A stretch of 64,000 nt of DNA from Catonia carolina (lineage: Eukaryota > Arthropoda > Insecta > Hemiptera > Achilidae), in NCBI GenBank assembly GCA_035578175.1, contig JAQMRL010000006.1:68826001-68890000 (forward strand). Direction: 5' to 3'. Below are positions 32,641 to 43,094 of the stretch, piece by piece. Every line of letters begins with the position of its first letter. The stretch's first letter is position 1. Position numbers and translations under genes: made by a program. The notes beneath the pieces were generated by a model. That model had not been told where the DNA came from. It made no database searches and saw only the letters and a program-made list of their open reading frames with translations.

Positions 32641-34008
32641 ACGGGTGATTCAAAAAGAGCGCCGGTTTTTAAACGGCTGGTAAATTTTTGTTTATCGGTT
32701 GGCAACATTGTTACACCTCATTTCTATTTCGGAGAACATTCCGATTGACGATTCAGTTGTAGTTTCTCTTGTTCGCAGTGTAATACTCTCGCAGTCTGTG
32801 TCTAACCATGGAGAAGTTTACTATTGCACAACGAGTGTTAATCGTCAAAACATTTTACCAGAGTGGAGAGAGTTATGCGGCTACTGTCAGGCGACTTCGC
32901 GGTACTCTAGGACGTAATGAAGCACCGAATGAATCAACAGTTCGCAGGCTCATGAAAAAGTTTTTTGAGACGGGTTCAACAGTCGACCTTAAAAGTTCTG
33001 GACGTCGTCGTTCTGGCCGAACTGAGCAGAACGTTGCGTTGGTTTGTGACAGTGGGGCTGTTATCCCAGCAAAATCAATACGTCGCCGTTCTCAACAATT
33101 GGGTTTACGATGTTCTTCTGTACGGAGAATTCTTCGGTACGATCTCCAATATCACCCGTATAAAATTCAGTTGACGCAACATTTGAAAGTGGCAGACCAC
33201 CAGAAGAGACGACAGTTTGTTGACTGGGTATTGAGAAAACGGCAGGATGATGAAACCTTCGCAAACAAAATCATTTTCAGTGATGAGGCACACTTCCACT
33301 TAAACGGTTTTGTTAATAAACAGAACTGCCGTATGTGGGGTTTAGAAAACCCTCGCGTGGTTAATGAAAGGGAAATGTATGCACAGCGAGTGACAGTTTG
33401 GTGCGGCTTTTGGTCGGGCGGTGTCATCAGCCCTTACTTTTTTGAAAATCAAGAAGGACAAGCCGTCACAGTAAATGGAGACCGATACCGTACGATGATT
33501 AGGGAGTTTTTGTGGCGTCATTTGGATGGAATGGACATTGACGAGTTGTGGTTTCAGCAGGATGGTGCCACCTGTCACGCTGCACGAGAAACAATGTTGT
33601 TGCTCCGTGAACGGTTCCAGGATCGCATCATTTCTCGTAATTCCGACCATCAATGGCCACCAAGGTCGTGTGACTTGACGCCTTGTGACTTTCATCTTTA
33701 AGGTCATCTGAAGTCATTGGTGTATGCCAATAAACCCCGAAACATCAATGACTTGAAGGAGGAAATTCGACGGGTTATCGGGCAAATGGAAGTCGAAACT
33801 TGTCGTGCAGTAATATCCAATTTCATAAACCATTAACTCATGATTAAAATTACTTTACATTTTCATATATTCTCATTTTCATACATCATTCTTCTCACCG
33901 TTTGCATTAGCAGAAATTGCAAAACAGCCAGACACAAAAAAAACAGAACAAAATACTATATTTTAAAGTTCATGAGCTCTAAACGTACACATTGGCCTCT
34001 ACCCACTT
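32641..34008 (+). mobile_element. DUF4817-type Tc1/mariner element, one TIR visible
   Basis: The left end is AACGGGTGATTCAAAAAGAG; the transposase follows at 32808. No matching inverted end is found before the S1 SINE at 34009, so the right end is lost or lies beyond. The inverse of the same terminus (TTTTTTAAACACCCGTTA) closes the related element near 36197. Confidence 0.8.
32808..33836 (+). pseudogene. DUF4817 transposase with a single in-frame stop
   Basis: 343 codons with only one defect. Residues 1-55 are the DUF4817/HTH region (FTIAQRVLIVKTFYQSGESY). A second HTH lies around 85-110 (IRRRSQQLGLRCSSVRRIL). The catalytic core has IFSDEAHFHLNG (D159), WFQQDGATCHAA (D252) and WPPRSCDLTPCDFHL (D289), with 36 residues between the last two acids. 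Codon 298 is TAA at 33699-33701, where relatives have Trp (FFLWGYLK). The frame then continues GHLKSLVYANKPRNINDLKE to a stop at 33834-33836. It is otherwise intact, so inactivation looks recent. Confidence 0.92.
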
Positions 34009-34388
34009 TGTTGTTTAGGTCAACAGCCGAAAGGCTGGTTTGAACCTCTAGAGGTTTTACTAAGTAAAACGAGGAGTGAAGTGGTTTACCATTGCCTTCC
34101 TCACTGAATGGAAAAGTACACTTATCAGCAAGCCGGGCCCTCTGAAAAGCACACATTTTCCACTCTTCACTTCATTCACCACAGGGTCTGGCTGTACAAT
34201 GAAATTCATTGCTTTCAGAGGAGATAACTCTGATTAGTGTCTTTTACACCTCTACCTCTTCTGTTCTTAAATGATTCAGTCGTTTAATTGGTTGACCATG
34301 TGATAAGAAACAGAACTATTTATTTTAGCCCTGCAACTAACAGATTGAGTGTAAATAATTTGACACTCCACCTGTCTGTTATGGGCAG
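34009..34388 (-). repeat. S1 SINE with near-perfect duplication
   Basis: Flanks CTACCCACTTT (left) and CTATCCACTTT (right), an 11-bp duplication with one change. It carries the conserved S1 frame on the minus strand (CAFQRARLADKCTFPFSEEG). Confidence 0.9.
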
Positions 34389-34722
34389 CTATCCACTTTA
34401 TAGCTAGCCAATGGCTTGCCACGTACGTAGTGCAACGTTTCCAATACTTGCTCTCATAGCCCTGTTATACATTTCGACAGCCATTTTTTTTTTTTTTTGT
34501 CTTTCAATAACAATATCCTATGAACATACAATTAGCTGATTTTATAGGAAGTTTATAAAATAACTCCTCGATTTCAATAAATCAAAATAAAATAACCTAA
34601 CTAGTTAAAAGCATTTTTGGTTTTCATAGTTCTGTCAGGCATGTCATAAAGTTTCAATTTGTTGCATTGGCCAACATGTTGGTTAACTTGCCTGACCTTC
34701 TAGCGATGTCAGTCTGCCAGTC
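34389..34722. other. Spacer with poly(T) run
   Basis: A T run at about 34487-34500. It may include the lost left end of the next transposon; no inverted terminus is visible. Confidence 0.4.
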
Positions 34723-36197
34723 ATGGCGTCACCGCAGCAGAAAGGACAGTGCGTGATTTGGTTTACAGAGAAGCGTTCAGTTATTACAGTTCAGCATAAT
34801 TTATTTTCGGCGCAAATACGGCCATACTGCGCCTACGAATAAAACGATTCTGGAGTGGTTTAACCAGTTTAACGCAACAGGCAGTGTTAGCGCTTGTAAG
34901 GGCGCTGAATAAAAGACAATAAAGCGAATTCGAAATGAATAATTCTACCGTAGTTAGTAGACGATTAATTAATTGAACTCGGAGGACCAGGCCAGTTTTA
35001 AGCAGCTGCCAGCCACAGCTAAAACGATTTAGAGAATAAACGAAATGAATTAATAGATAATTGAACGAAATAACGAAATGGGGGGGACATAATTGACAGG
35101 ACAAAAACATAGGAAGGCACACACTTGATCAACTATTCATAATAAATGAAAGACGCACTTACCTTGGATCCAGAAAACGACATGAGACTTGTAGACACGC
35201 ACGTGGTGTAACACTGATAACATCACAATAAACAAACGAAACAGTTCACAATACAAATAAGCAATTGAATAATAATTCACACACATATATAGTAACAAAC
35301 GACTTTGAGTTGATGACGAGCGAAACGAAAGGCAAATACGAAACGAGATTGCAAAGCCGACAGCGTGGTAGCGTCAAGACGCCATGCTTTGCGCGACGAT
35401 GGTAAGAACGCTTCCATTCATCATGAAAGCCGAAACAAGAGTGTGTATGAGGATGCCGGATATGCAAGAAAGGAGTAGGGATAAAGGATGACGTGATTAG
35501 TGATGTCACGCGGAAACAATCAAGCAGGAACAATTAAGATTAGCGGGAGAAAACAATTTGAATTAACCCGGGTAATACTGGCGTTAACAGGCAGCGTCTT
35601 GAAAGAGACATCTCCAGCCAGGCCATCTGACCGCGTCATTGGCCCGTTCATATTTGCCGAAAAAACAATTAACGGAACTCATTACTGTGATGTTAAAGCA
35701 GTACGCCTTTCTACAGATTGACGATGTTGAAGGAGAAAAGGGATTAATTTTCTTCCAGCAAGACGGCTCTCCACCGCATTACAACAACTGTGTCCGTGCT
35801 GCATTAAACATTCGTTTTCCAGGCTGGTGGATTGGAACAAAAGGCCCGATTCCATGGCCACCAAGGTGCCCAGACATTACACCACTAAATTTTTTTTTGG
35901 GGCATGTTAAAAACATCGTTTACTTGGAGAAAATCCGTGACATAGAACACCTGCGGAAAAGCATTGTTGCAATTGTAGCACCAATAACACCCCATATGCT
36001 GGCATGTACGTGGAAAGAAGTGGATTACCGTTTGGACGTATGCACGGCAACGAATCGTGCACATATCAAAGTTTATTAAATATAAAAATTTTGAAAAATT
36101 TCTCATCCAGAATTTATTATCATGTACGTTTTTCTTTTAATTAAAGCTATTTAAATAACACTTGAAATCAAGGAGTTCTTTTTTAAACACCCGTTAT
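34723..36197 (+). pseudogene. Second DUF4817-type transposase, split by a solo LTR
   Basis: It starts MASPQQKGQCVIWFTEKRSV at 34723. After a frameshift it reads TNKTILEWFNQFNATGS, where an LTR is inserted. It resumes VLKETSPARPSDRV, the middle is shortened, then FFQQDGSPPHYNN (catalytic Asp), GPIPWPPRCPDITPLNFFL (third Asp region) and DYRLDVCTATNRAHIKVY*. The right terminus TTTTTTAAACACCCGTTA lies near 36197. The first catalytic Asp region is missing. Confidence 0.88.
34885..35589. mobile_element. Solo LTR (705 bp) inside the transposase
   Basis: It begins TGTTAGCGCTTG and ends TACTGGCGTTAACA (TGTTA...TAACA). The 5-bp GGCAG flanks both sides (34880-34884 and 35590-35594). Removing it and one GGCAG rejoins the transposase frame exactly at ATGSV. 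Relative GC is higher than its surroundings. LTR superfamily is not decided. Confidence 0.92.
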
Positions 36198-36404
36198 TAT
36201 AAAGCATTGCATGTTAACGTGCTCTACAATCGATGTGTTAAGTAAGAGATACAAGACACAAGTGAACTAATGCGGTTCTTATACGCATGAGCGAGTAATG
36301 TTTGTCAGGCTGATACATTCGTATATTCTAAGAATGCTGGTAAACGTTCTGACTGGTCTAAACACGTGAAACAGCAGAGCTCATCAACCGTGAAAAGCAT
36401 AAAA

Positions 36405-36476
36405 TTGTGTCCTTTACACCTCAAAATAATGATCTTGAATGATTCAGTCATTTAATTGGCTGACCACGTGATAAGA
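36405..36476 (-). repeat. S1 SINE, 5' fragment
   Basis: TTTACACCTCAAAATAATG, then GTCATTTAATTGGCTGACCA and CACGTGATAAGAA. It runs directly into the GAA tract. Confidence 0.75.
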
Positions 36477-36860
36477 AGAAGAAGAAGAAGGAGAAGGAGA
36501 AGAAGCAGAAGGAGAAGGAGAAGGATAAGAAGCAGAAGGAGAAGAAGGAGAAGGAGGAGAAGGAGAAGGAGAAGAAGAAGGAGAAGAAGGGGAAGGGGAA
36601 GGAGAAGGGGAAGGGAAGGAGAAGTAAAAGAAGAAGAAGGAAAATAAATAGTGGAGGAAGGATAAGAAGAAGAAGAAGAAGAATAAATAGTGGAGGAAGG
36701 ATAAGAAGAAGAAAAAGAAGAAGAAGGGACGAAGAAGTAGAAGTTGGAGCAGGAGGGGAAGAAGGGGAGTAGAAGGAGTGTGAGGAGGGAAGTAGGGTTG
36801 GAGGAAAAGGTGGTGTACGATGAGGTGAAGGAGAAGGAAAAGGAGTAGGAGGAGTAAAAA
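36470..36860 (+). repeat. Purine-only GAA/GGA tract of about 390 bp
   Basis: The plus strand is almost all A and G (GAAGAAGAAGGAGAAGG type); the minus strand is pyrimidine. A unit of about 45-50 bp with AATAAATAGTGGAGGAAGGAT occurs twice (about 36640-36665 and 36682-36708). The three long frames over it are compositional. It seems to have grown from the S1 word GATAAGAA at its left end. Confidence 0.95.
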
Positions 36861-37498
36861 TACAAGGATAGTCGCATAATACGAATAATAAATTGAGTAA
36901 AGAGAAACATTTAAAAAAAAAATTCAACGCGTTGTGCAGAATTTAAATAATTGAAAGCATGAGAATACTTATAAAAATTTATTGAGGTTAAAAAAGTAGA
37001 TAGGAAAATGATAGTGTATCAATAAAGAAAAATAGTTAATTTTTATGGTAAAGTTCAAGGTGACATTGTAAAACATATACTCCTACAATATAATAAAATT
37101 GTCTTTTTAGTTTATAGTTTATTGATGAGTGAAACACGTCATTCTAAAATGGAAGGTACAATTCAAATGCTAGAATAAGAACGAATATCATTGATATATA
37201 GTGTACAAACTAGTTGAATATTTGAAATCCACGTGTTGTGTTAAGCCTTCCATTTTGTTTAAGATTCTCTCAATAGTATTCTTCATTTATCCTTCTGCTT
37301 TACTTTATTTCTTTTCCAATAATGTCGTAGTACATTTATGTTGTTTGTTTTTGCTACATTCGTTCAAGTATGATCGTGTCTAAGTTTATTCTATACAGAT
37401 TTAACCACGCGTTTTGCCTTCAAGTATTATTTCTCAATTATTAATGAAGATAAAAAAATAACCATCGTTGACTACGAAATGTAATTTTTTTACACATA
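36861..37498. other. No gene seen
   Basis: AT-rich, with no recognised features. Confidence 0.4.
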
Positions 37499-37724
37499 CA
37501 GAGTGATTTACAAAGTTTAACCGGCGTTTTCTGAGCTCACTCTACAAGCCAAAAGAAAGAAAAACAATTGTAATATAAACATATGTCCTAAAACGCTTTG
37601 GTAGTGAGTTACGGTTAACGAAAAATTTCGCCCGAAACTCAGTACCTTCCATGAAATGAAGACTTGCCAAAATTCTGAAAAGGTAAATTAAGGGGTAAAT
37701 TGAGTTGTTTTTTATGGTATTAAA

Positions 37725-38850
37725 CCTGAAAAATTGAATAAAACATATCCAACAACCGTACTGTTTGTTTCTAACTTGATTGTCTCCGGCAGAGGGAAGC
37801 AATATGCGGATTGTAAAACCATTTTACAAAACATAAATTTTTTTTTTAGGTAAATAAAACTTGTCAAAAATGTATTTAGCATTTTTTGTTCTAATAATTT
37901 TGTAAACCACACGCTTTATGAGATAAAGTTTAATGTAATAAAAGTTTTGTTTTTAAAGAAAAAAACCGCATTTTTCAAATACATCGTCATTTTTCAACAA
38001 CTATTTCACGGATTACCATAATTTTTGGCAGGTTTGTTATGTAATAATTATGAAAAACGATGATGAAATAAAATTTAACAGAAAATCATTACTTTTTAAG
38101 TTAGGACAGTTTTTCTTCAAAAACAAAACCTTCACTACATTATACATTATTATCTCATTAAGCGTGTTTTTCAAAATAGTTTCGCAGAACAAAACATGCG
38201 AAATACTTTATTTTATAAAAATACGTCATTACCGACAAGTTCTAGTTACTTAAAAATATTATAAATGTTTTCTGAAATACCGTATAGTTTTAGAACCCGC
38301 ATATTGCTCCTCTCTGCCGGAAACCATCAAGTTATAGACAGATAGTATATATCTCGGTTTTTAACATGTTCTACGTAAAACAGAAAAACTGGCTTTAAAA
38401 CATGTTTTCTTAGGTTTGAACTATAATAGCTATGTTAAATGACTGATAAATACAATAAAGTTAAAAGAAAACTTGTAAAAAATTTAATTCTGTACAAATT
38501 GGTATAAAATAAGGCAAGAAACAAAAACGGAAAATATTATTTTTTATTTTAAACACAACATAATTATCAAATTACAACATAATTACAACATAAATTACAA
38601 CATAGTTATCAACATAACATTATCAAACCGTACCTACTCATAAATGACCAAAGTGAAACTGAGAATAATAATTTTTGATAGAAAATAATAGCGGATAGAA
38701 GTGAACTAATTATGTACAAAAAAAATGTACAAATGTACAAAAAAATTAAAATTACGTACATAATTAGATAACATAATTATGTATTTATTAGTTATTTAAC
38801 AAAGTTATAACCTGAAACAATCAAATCAGTTGAAACCTAAAAACAAGGTG
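37725..38850. other. Interior of the 4-kb element, unassigned
   Basis: AT-rich. A loose internal symmetry is seen: GCAGAGGGAAGCAATATGCGG at 37789 and its inverse-like CCCGCATATTGCTCCTCTCTGCC at about 38298. This suggests that the left arm itself has a fold-back of about 500 bp. No coding signal. Confidence 0.45.
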
Positions 38851-38859
38851 TTTTAGGCA

Positions 38860-39140
38860 CAGTTTCTGCGAGGGAAGAGGGCAGGAGGATGTGTTCCCTG
38901 TGCAGTGGTCGGGAGGATGAGGATATCATCCATTTAATATCTAAGTATGGGGTGTTGGCAGAAATCGAATGAGATGCTTCGGGAAGAGAGAGTTGGGTAA
39001 AGAGGAAACCATTGAGTACTTAAACGGAAAGAATTGGTTAACTCTGGTAAAAATGTAACTAAGAGAAGTTAGCTCGTATAGATATCAGTTGGTAAAGGAA
39101 TTTAATGTTTAAATAACTAAGAAATGTAAGGGTACTGAAA
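38860..39140 (+). mobile_element. LINE C-terminal fragment (R1-like style)
   Basis: The frame reads CSLCSGREDEDIIHLIS, then GREELGKEETIEYLNGKNW and SSYRYQLVKEFNV*. The C-x2-C...H start is a CCHC-type zinc knuckle, as at the C-terminus of several LINE RT proteins. At least one stop. Confidence 0.65.
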
Positions 39141-39618
39141 GGTTTAAGGGTACTAGATTGTTATGATAATTCTCTTTTCTCGTTGCGCTGGGTTTTGGGT
39201 CCTGTGTTATTGTACCGTAAATTAAGTAAATGGCGTAACAAAGGTTGTTTTTTTAAGTTATTTTTATTAGACTTGTTTGTTTCCTTGCGTAATGAAACTT
39301 TTTGTGTATTGTTTTAAGCAGATTTGTGCGTGTAAATGTTCTGTTCTTTTGTTTTTGTTCTTTCTTTTTATAATGCAATGGTAAAGGGGTCTACAAACTA
39401 GGCAGACGACCGGGTAGGTCATGCTGGCAAGTGTTTTACGTATAATAAGGAACGCAACAAAGTGAAAGTGAATTAGTATACGTATTGTATTTTTTAGTTT
39501 AATTAATTTATGGTTTGGTTTGATTTGCTATATTCTATAAGTGCTATTTTGTATTTTTTTTCTTGTCTCTTGTTTGTAGACTTATATGGTAAATAAAAAT
39601 TTTTGAATAAGAATTTTT

Positions 39619-39918
39619 GACATAAAATCCCTTGAAGTCAGACGAAATGTGATGTGTATGCAATTTTTATATAAAATATTAAATAATAAGGTTGATCTAG
39701 AGGATATTGTTAAAAAAATTTTTTATGATGTACCTTTTGTTAGATCCAGGACTTTTAATCTGTTTTATTTGCCTAAAGTGAACACTGTGCAATACAGTAA
39801 TACGTTCTTAATACGGACGTTATCCTTTTTTAATAAATTTAAACTGGAACTCGATCCTTTTTTTGATAATTACGAACAGTTTTCATCAAAATGTTATCAG
39901 GCGCTCACCAACCAATAA
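39619..39918 (+). mobile_element. LINE 3' coding fragment
   Basis: The frame DIKSLEVRRNVMCMQFLYKI, then YDVPFVRSRTFNLFYLPKVN and LSFFNKFKLELDPFFDN, ending at 39918. This resembles the C-terminus of CR1/jockey-like LINE ORF2 (SLExRRxxxxxxxLYKIxxxxxD...VPxxxxR). It ends with a TAAA-type tail near 40300-40324. Pyrimidine tract at 39950-40020. Confidence 0.7.
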
Positions 39919-40296
39919 ATGACATAAATTCACAGAGCAGACTCACATCTTTTTCTTTCTTTCTTCCTTTCCTTCTTTCTTTTTTCTTTTTTCTATTGTT
40001 TCTTTTTCCTTTTCCTTTTATTAATTTATAAATGAATAATATTATTTTTGGTCAAGTTTTGCTAAACTATTTTTTGTGGGAATTTTTTGTTTTTTTTTCT
40101 TATTAATTTATTATTGTAGAAAGTAATTTTATTGAAACATTATTTTATGTTTATGAGAAAAGGAGACAAAAAGTGTATTAGCATGTATATATTGTAAATA
40201 AAATAGTTATAAGCAAATATTGTTTTGTAAATATGTAATATTTGTTTATGTCAATAAGGCTTATATGGATAAGTTCTGTTAGCCTTTATATTATTG

Positions 40297-40329
40297 TAAA
40301 TAAATAAATAAATAAATAAATAAAAACAC

Positions 40330-40360
<31 letters not shown>
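40297..40360 (+). repeat. Microsatellites (AAAT)n and (ATT)n
   Basis: AAATAAATAAATAAATAAAT at about 40300-40324 (the LINE tail), then ATTATTATT for about 33 bp to 40359. Confidence 0.95.
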
Positions 40361-40449
40361 GGCGCAGTTTTTTCTGTTTTCCGTCAAATAGTTTTTAAAA
40401 AACCAAATGGTTGTGGGACTAACTTTATTCAATTTTTTTAGGTTAAAAA

Positions 40450-41000
40450 CAGTGGAGGTTAAAGGTTAATCCTGGAAAGTCCGTCAAGGTCACCTTTACC
40501 CTTAGTAGAAGGCAGCTGTTCGCCGGTAACCCTGGGTGGGGTCAATATACCAACTGGAAACAAAGTGAAGTACTTAGGATTATGGTTAGACAGGCGGCTA
40601 ACGTGGAATGAACATCTCAAAAGCAAACGCTTATTGCTAAACAATCGCTTTAGATGGTTGTTACACCTAGTTAAACCGCGTTCTCGTCTACCTCTGAAAC
40701 AAAAAATTACCATTTACAAGACTTTGCTGAAACCTCTCTGGCTGTACGGAATACAGATTTTTGGTGCTGCTGCTCGAACCAATTTAAACAAAATACAGGT
40801 ATTTCAGTCTAGATATTTAAGGCTTGCCACTGGAGCACCTAGGTACGTGAGGAACGACACCCTTCATTCTGACCTTCGTATTCCCTACGTAAAAGACGTT
40901 GCACGACAACTTTATTAAAGTTTCTTTGATAAATTGCAAAATCATCCAAACGATCTTCAAAATTCAAAATTTTCCAAATTTTCGACGTCTTCGCCGTCTT
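40450..41000 (+). mobile_element. Jockey-type LINE fragment
   Basis: The frames GKSVKVTFTLSRRQ, then KYLGLWLDRRLTWNEHLK, LWLYGIQIFGAAARTNLNKI and HSDLRIPYVKDVARQLY*. The same family as 26939-27931. The tail frame HPNDLQNSKFSKFSTSS follows after a stop. At least one frameshift near 40540. Confidence 0.85.
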
Positions 41001-41494
41001 TGGTGTAGGGATCTTCTTCGATAACATTCTGTTACCGTTCTTCTATCATTAACTTCATCATCAACATCACATCTTCTTAATTTCTTCACCGTTGGGCTTT
41101 CATTTTCATTTCCATCAAGATCACCTCCATCACAGCATGATTACGTCATCCTGGAGGATACACTGGTGGGTGTGACCAATCTTTCCACGCCTCATAATAA
41201 CTCTCATCAAATCTAGTGGTTGTGCTTTAATGTATAGTATAGTGTTCTAGATTTATAAAATTAAAGACAAAAAAAGCATAAGAAACAACTGAATTCACCC
41301 CTTAATTTACCTTCTCAGAATTTCAGAAAGTCTTCATTTCAACGAGGGTACTGACTTCCGGGCGAAATCTTTCGCTAGATGTAACTCGCTACCAAAGCGT
41401 TTTAGAACACATTATGTTTATACAAAGTTTTTTATTTCTTTTGGCTTGTAAAGTGAGCTCAGAAGGCGCTGGAAAAACTTTGTGAATCACCCTG

Positions 41495-41773
41495 TTTTTA
41501 TACTATGTGTACGTGATACCTTAAATTCCGTGTTTATTTATTTACTATCAATCGTATCCTTGCGGCGCAATGCCGGTAGAAGTTTATAAATAATAAATAA
41601 ATAAAGAGTGGAAATCCGATAAAAATTGAGAGCTACTAAAGGGTGTTACAAACATGACGACTCTTTTTCTTTTGTTTTGATAAGATCATTATGTTGTAGT
41701 TTTGTTTAAAACCCTTTCTTGACCATTGGGACTTACAAGTCCCATTTAGTGCCATTGAATTTATTTGTGCATT
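41495..41773. other. LINE-tail-like AT DNA and a short palindrome
   Basis: 41540-41610 resembles a LINE 3' end (TTTATTTATTTACTATCA...AATAAATAAATAAAG). 41717-41752 has TTGACCATTGGGACTTACAAGTCCC, partly palindromic and repeated at 42569-42605 on the other side of the next element. Confidence 0.45.
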
Positions 41774-42558
41774 AAAGCTACGTTGTCCTCGGAGCGATTT
41801 TTGATACGCGGCGTAAGCGAAGTCAGCTGCGCCAACGTATGTCGTTTGCATCGCCGAGTTGTAGTTATATCAGGTGTTGTCCCAGCAGCGATTTTACGCA
41901 TAAAACGATCTCAGTTTGGCCCGAACTGCTCACCATGTCGGACTATATCTCGATAAAAAAATGTACAGTTGCGTTACTGGTTGCTCATTTAGATTTAGAT
42001 TTTGGAATAGATTGTTTAATTGGTGATGTAATTCGTACTAGGAATTCGTGCTGCCTAATGTTCGGAAATAGAGATGAGGAGGGGGCTTTTAATATTCTTG
42101 TTAAAAGGCATTTACTGAAAGATGATGTGAAATTTAAAGAATATTTCCGAATAACAAGAGATCAATTTTCGAATATCGCTGACCTAATACGTGAAGACGT
42201 AAAATTGGTAAAATTTTAAAATTGGCGTCACTTAACATCCACAACAGCTCTCGTCCTGACACTTCGAAAATAAGTTTTTCGTCGTCCTAATCTGAAAACC
42301 TCGGAAACGAAAGAGTTTTCTTGGATGTACCACTTGAGCTGTCCATTGTCTAGACGTCTACCACGCGGCGTAGTACGCTCACCACTGCTCCAGAAGCAGT
42401 CTGTAAATTACGCCCTGCGCATGTCGCCGGCGCATCACGCCATATCGTTCTGAGGACAACACACCCGTTTATCGCCACGCAACTAGTGCCTGGCGTAACA
42501 ACGCCGCGTAATACGCTTTACGCCGCGTGCTACAAATCGCTCCGAGGACAACATAGCT
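41774..42558. mobile_element. Harbinger-like non-autonomous element (785 bp)
   Basis: The termini AAGCTACGTTGTCCTCGGAG and its inverse CTCCGAGGACAACATAGC give an inverted repeat of about 28 bp. TTA precedes and follows them. The plus-strand frame 41935-42219 holds NILVKRHLLKDDVKFKEYFR, ITRDQFSNIADLIRED and, after a stop, NWRHLTSTTALVLTLR. This matches the N-terminal part of HARBI1/PIF nucleases (FxxYFRMxxxxFxxLxxxI...RxxISxExRLxLTLR). The DDE core is deleted. Confidence 0.75.
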
Positions 42559-42599
42559 TAACAGTTTAAATTGCCTAGTTGACCATCGGGACTTCTAAA

Positions 42600-43094
42600 T
42601 CCCACCTAGTCTGATTTTTCTGTAAACTGTAAGGGCTTCAAAAATACTTCAGATCATGTCACCTGTGAATTGAATGAAGCCATCACATGTGGTAAATGTG
42701 CGTCTAACCTAGTGTTGTACTTACACTTCCGAGGTTTTATTATTGTGCGGTCTACAAAAGGTTTTTTTTACATCCTGGAGACTCCAAAGGGAGTATAGGA
42801 CATGTCAAGATAAAACTGATAAACTGAAAGTTTATCACCAATGATAAATTTATCACTTACCACCAAAAATTGTTTTTGCTACTGCTTACTTCAGTAGGCT
42901 TGTCATGAATCCTATTGAATTAAATATCACACACAATAAATAATTTAAAAAAATCAAACACAATGATAAATTCATCACTTACCAATAATTTCCTCCTGCC
43001 ACTGCTTAACTCAGCAGGCTTGTCATGAACCCCTTTGTATCAAATTGTACACAATATTTGTTTAATTAAAGTTAAATACCAAAACTATTTAGAA
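42600..43094 (-). mobile_element. LINE 3' UTR side (CR1-like)
   Basis: 42760-43094 continues the LINE at 43095-43812. It has a duplicated word at about 42836-42908 and 42960-43030 (ACAATGATAAATTCATCACTTACC with CTGCTTAACTCAGCAGGCTTG), a tandem duplication of about 125 bp. 42600-42760 is unassigned. Confidence 0.5.

Larger units (their letters stand above)
37499..41494. mobile_element. 4.0-kb element bounded by about 215-bp inverted repeats
   Basis: Left end CAGAGTGATTTACAAAGTTT at 37499; right end CTTTGTGAATCACCCTG at 41494. The arms remain complementary to about 37720 and 41275, including TGAGCTCACTCTACAAGCC and TAAATTAAGGGGTAAATT. TA is just outside the left end only. Between the arms lie at least three LINE fragments and microsatellites, so the original core is lost or was replaced. 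Confidence 0.85.

Noticed and set aside
36448..36927. Open frames of 159, 152 and 63 codons (Phe/Ser/Leu-rich or Arg-rich)
   Set aside because: They are all read from the same GAA/GGA purine tract; amino-acid composition follows the simple repeat.
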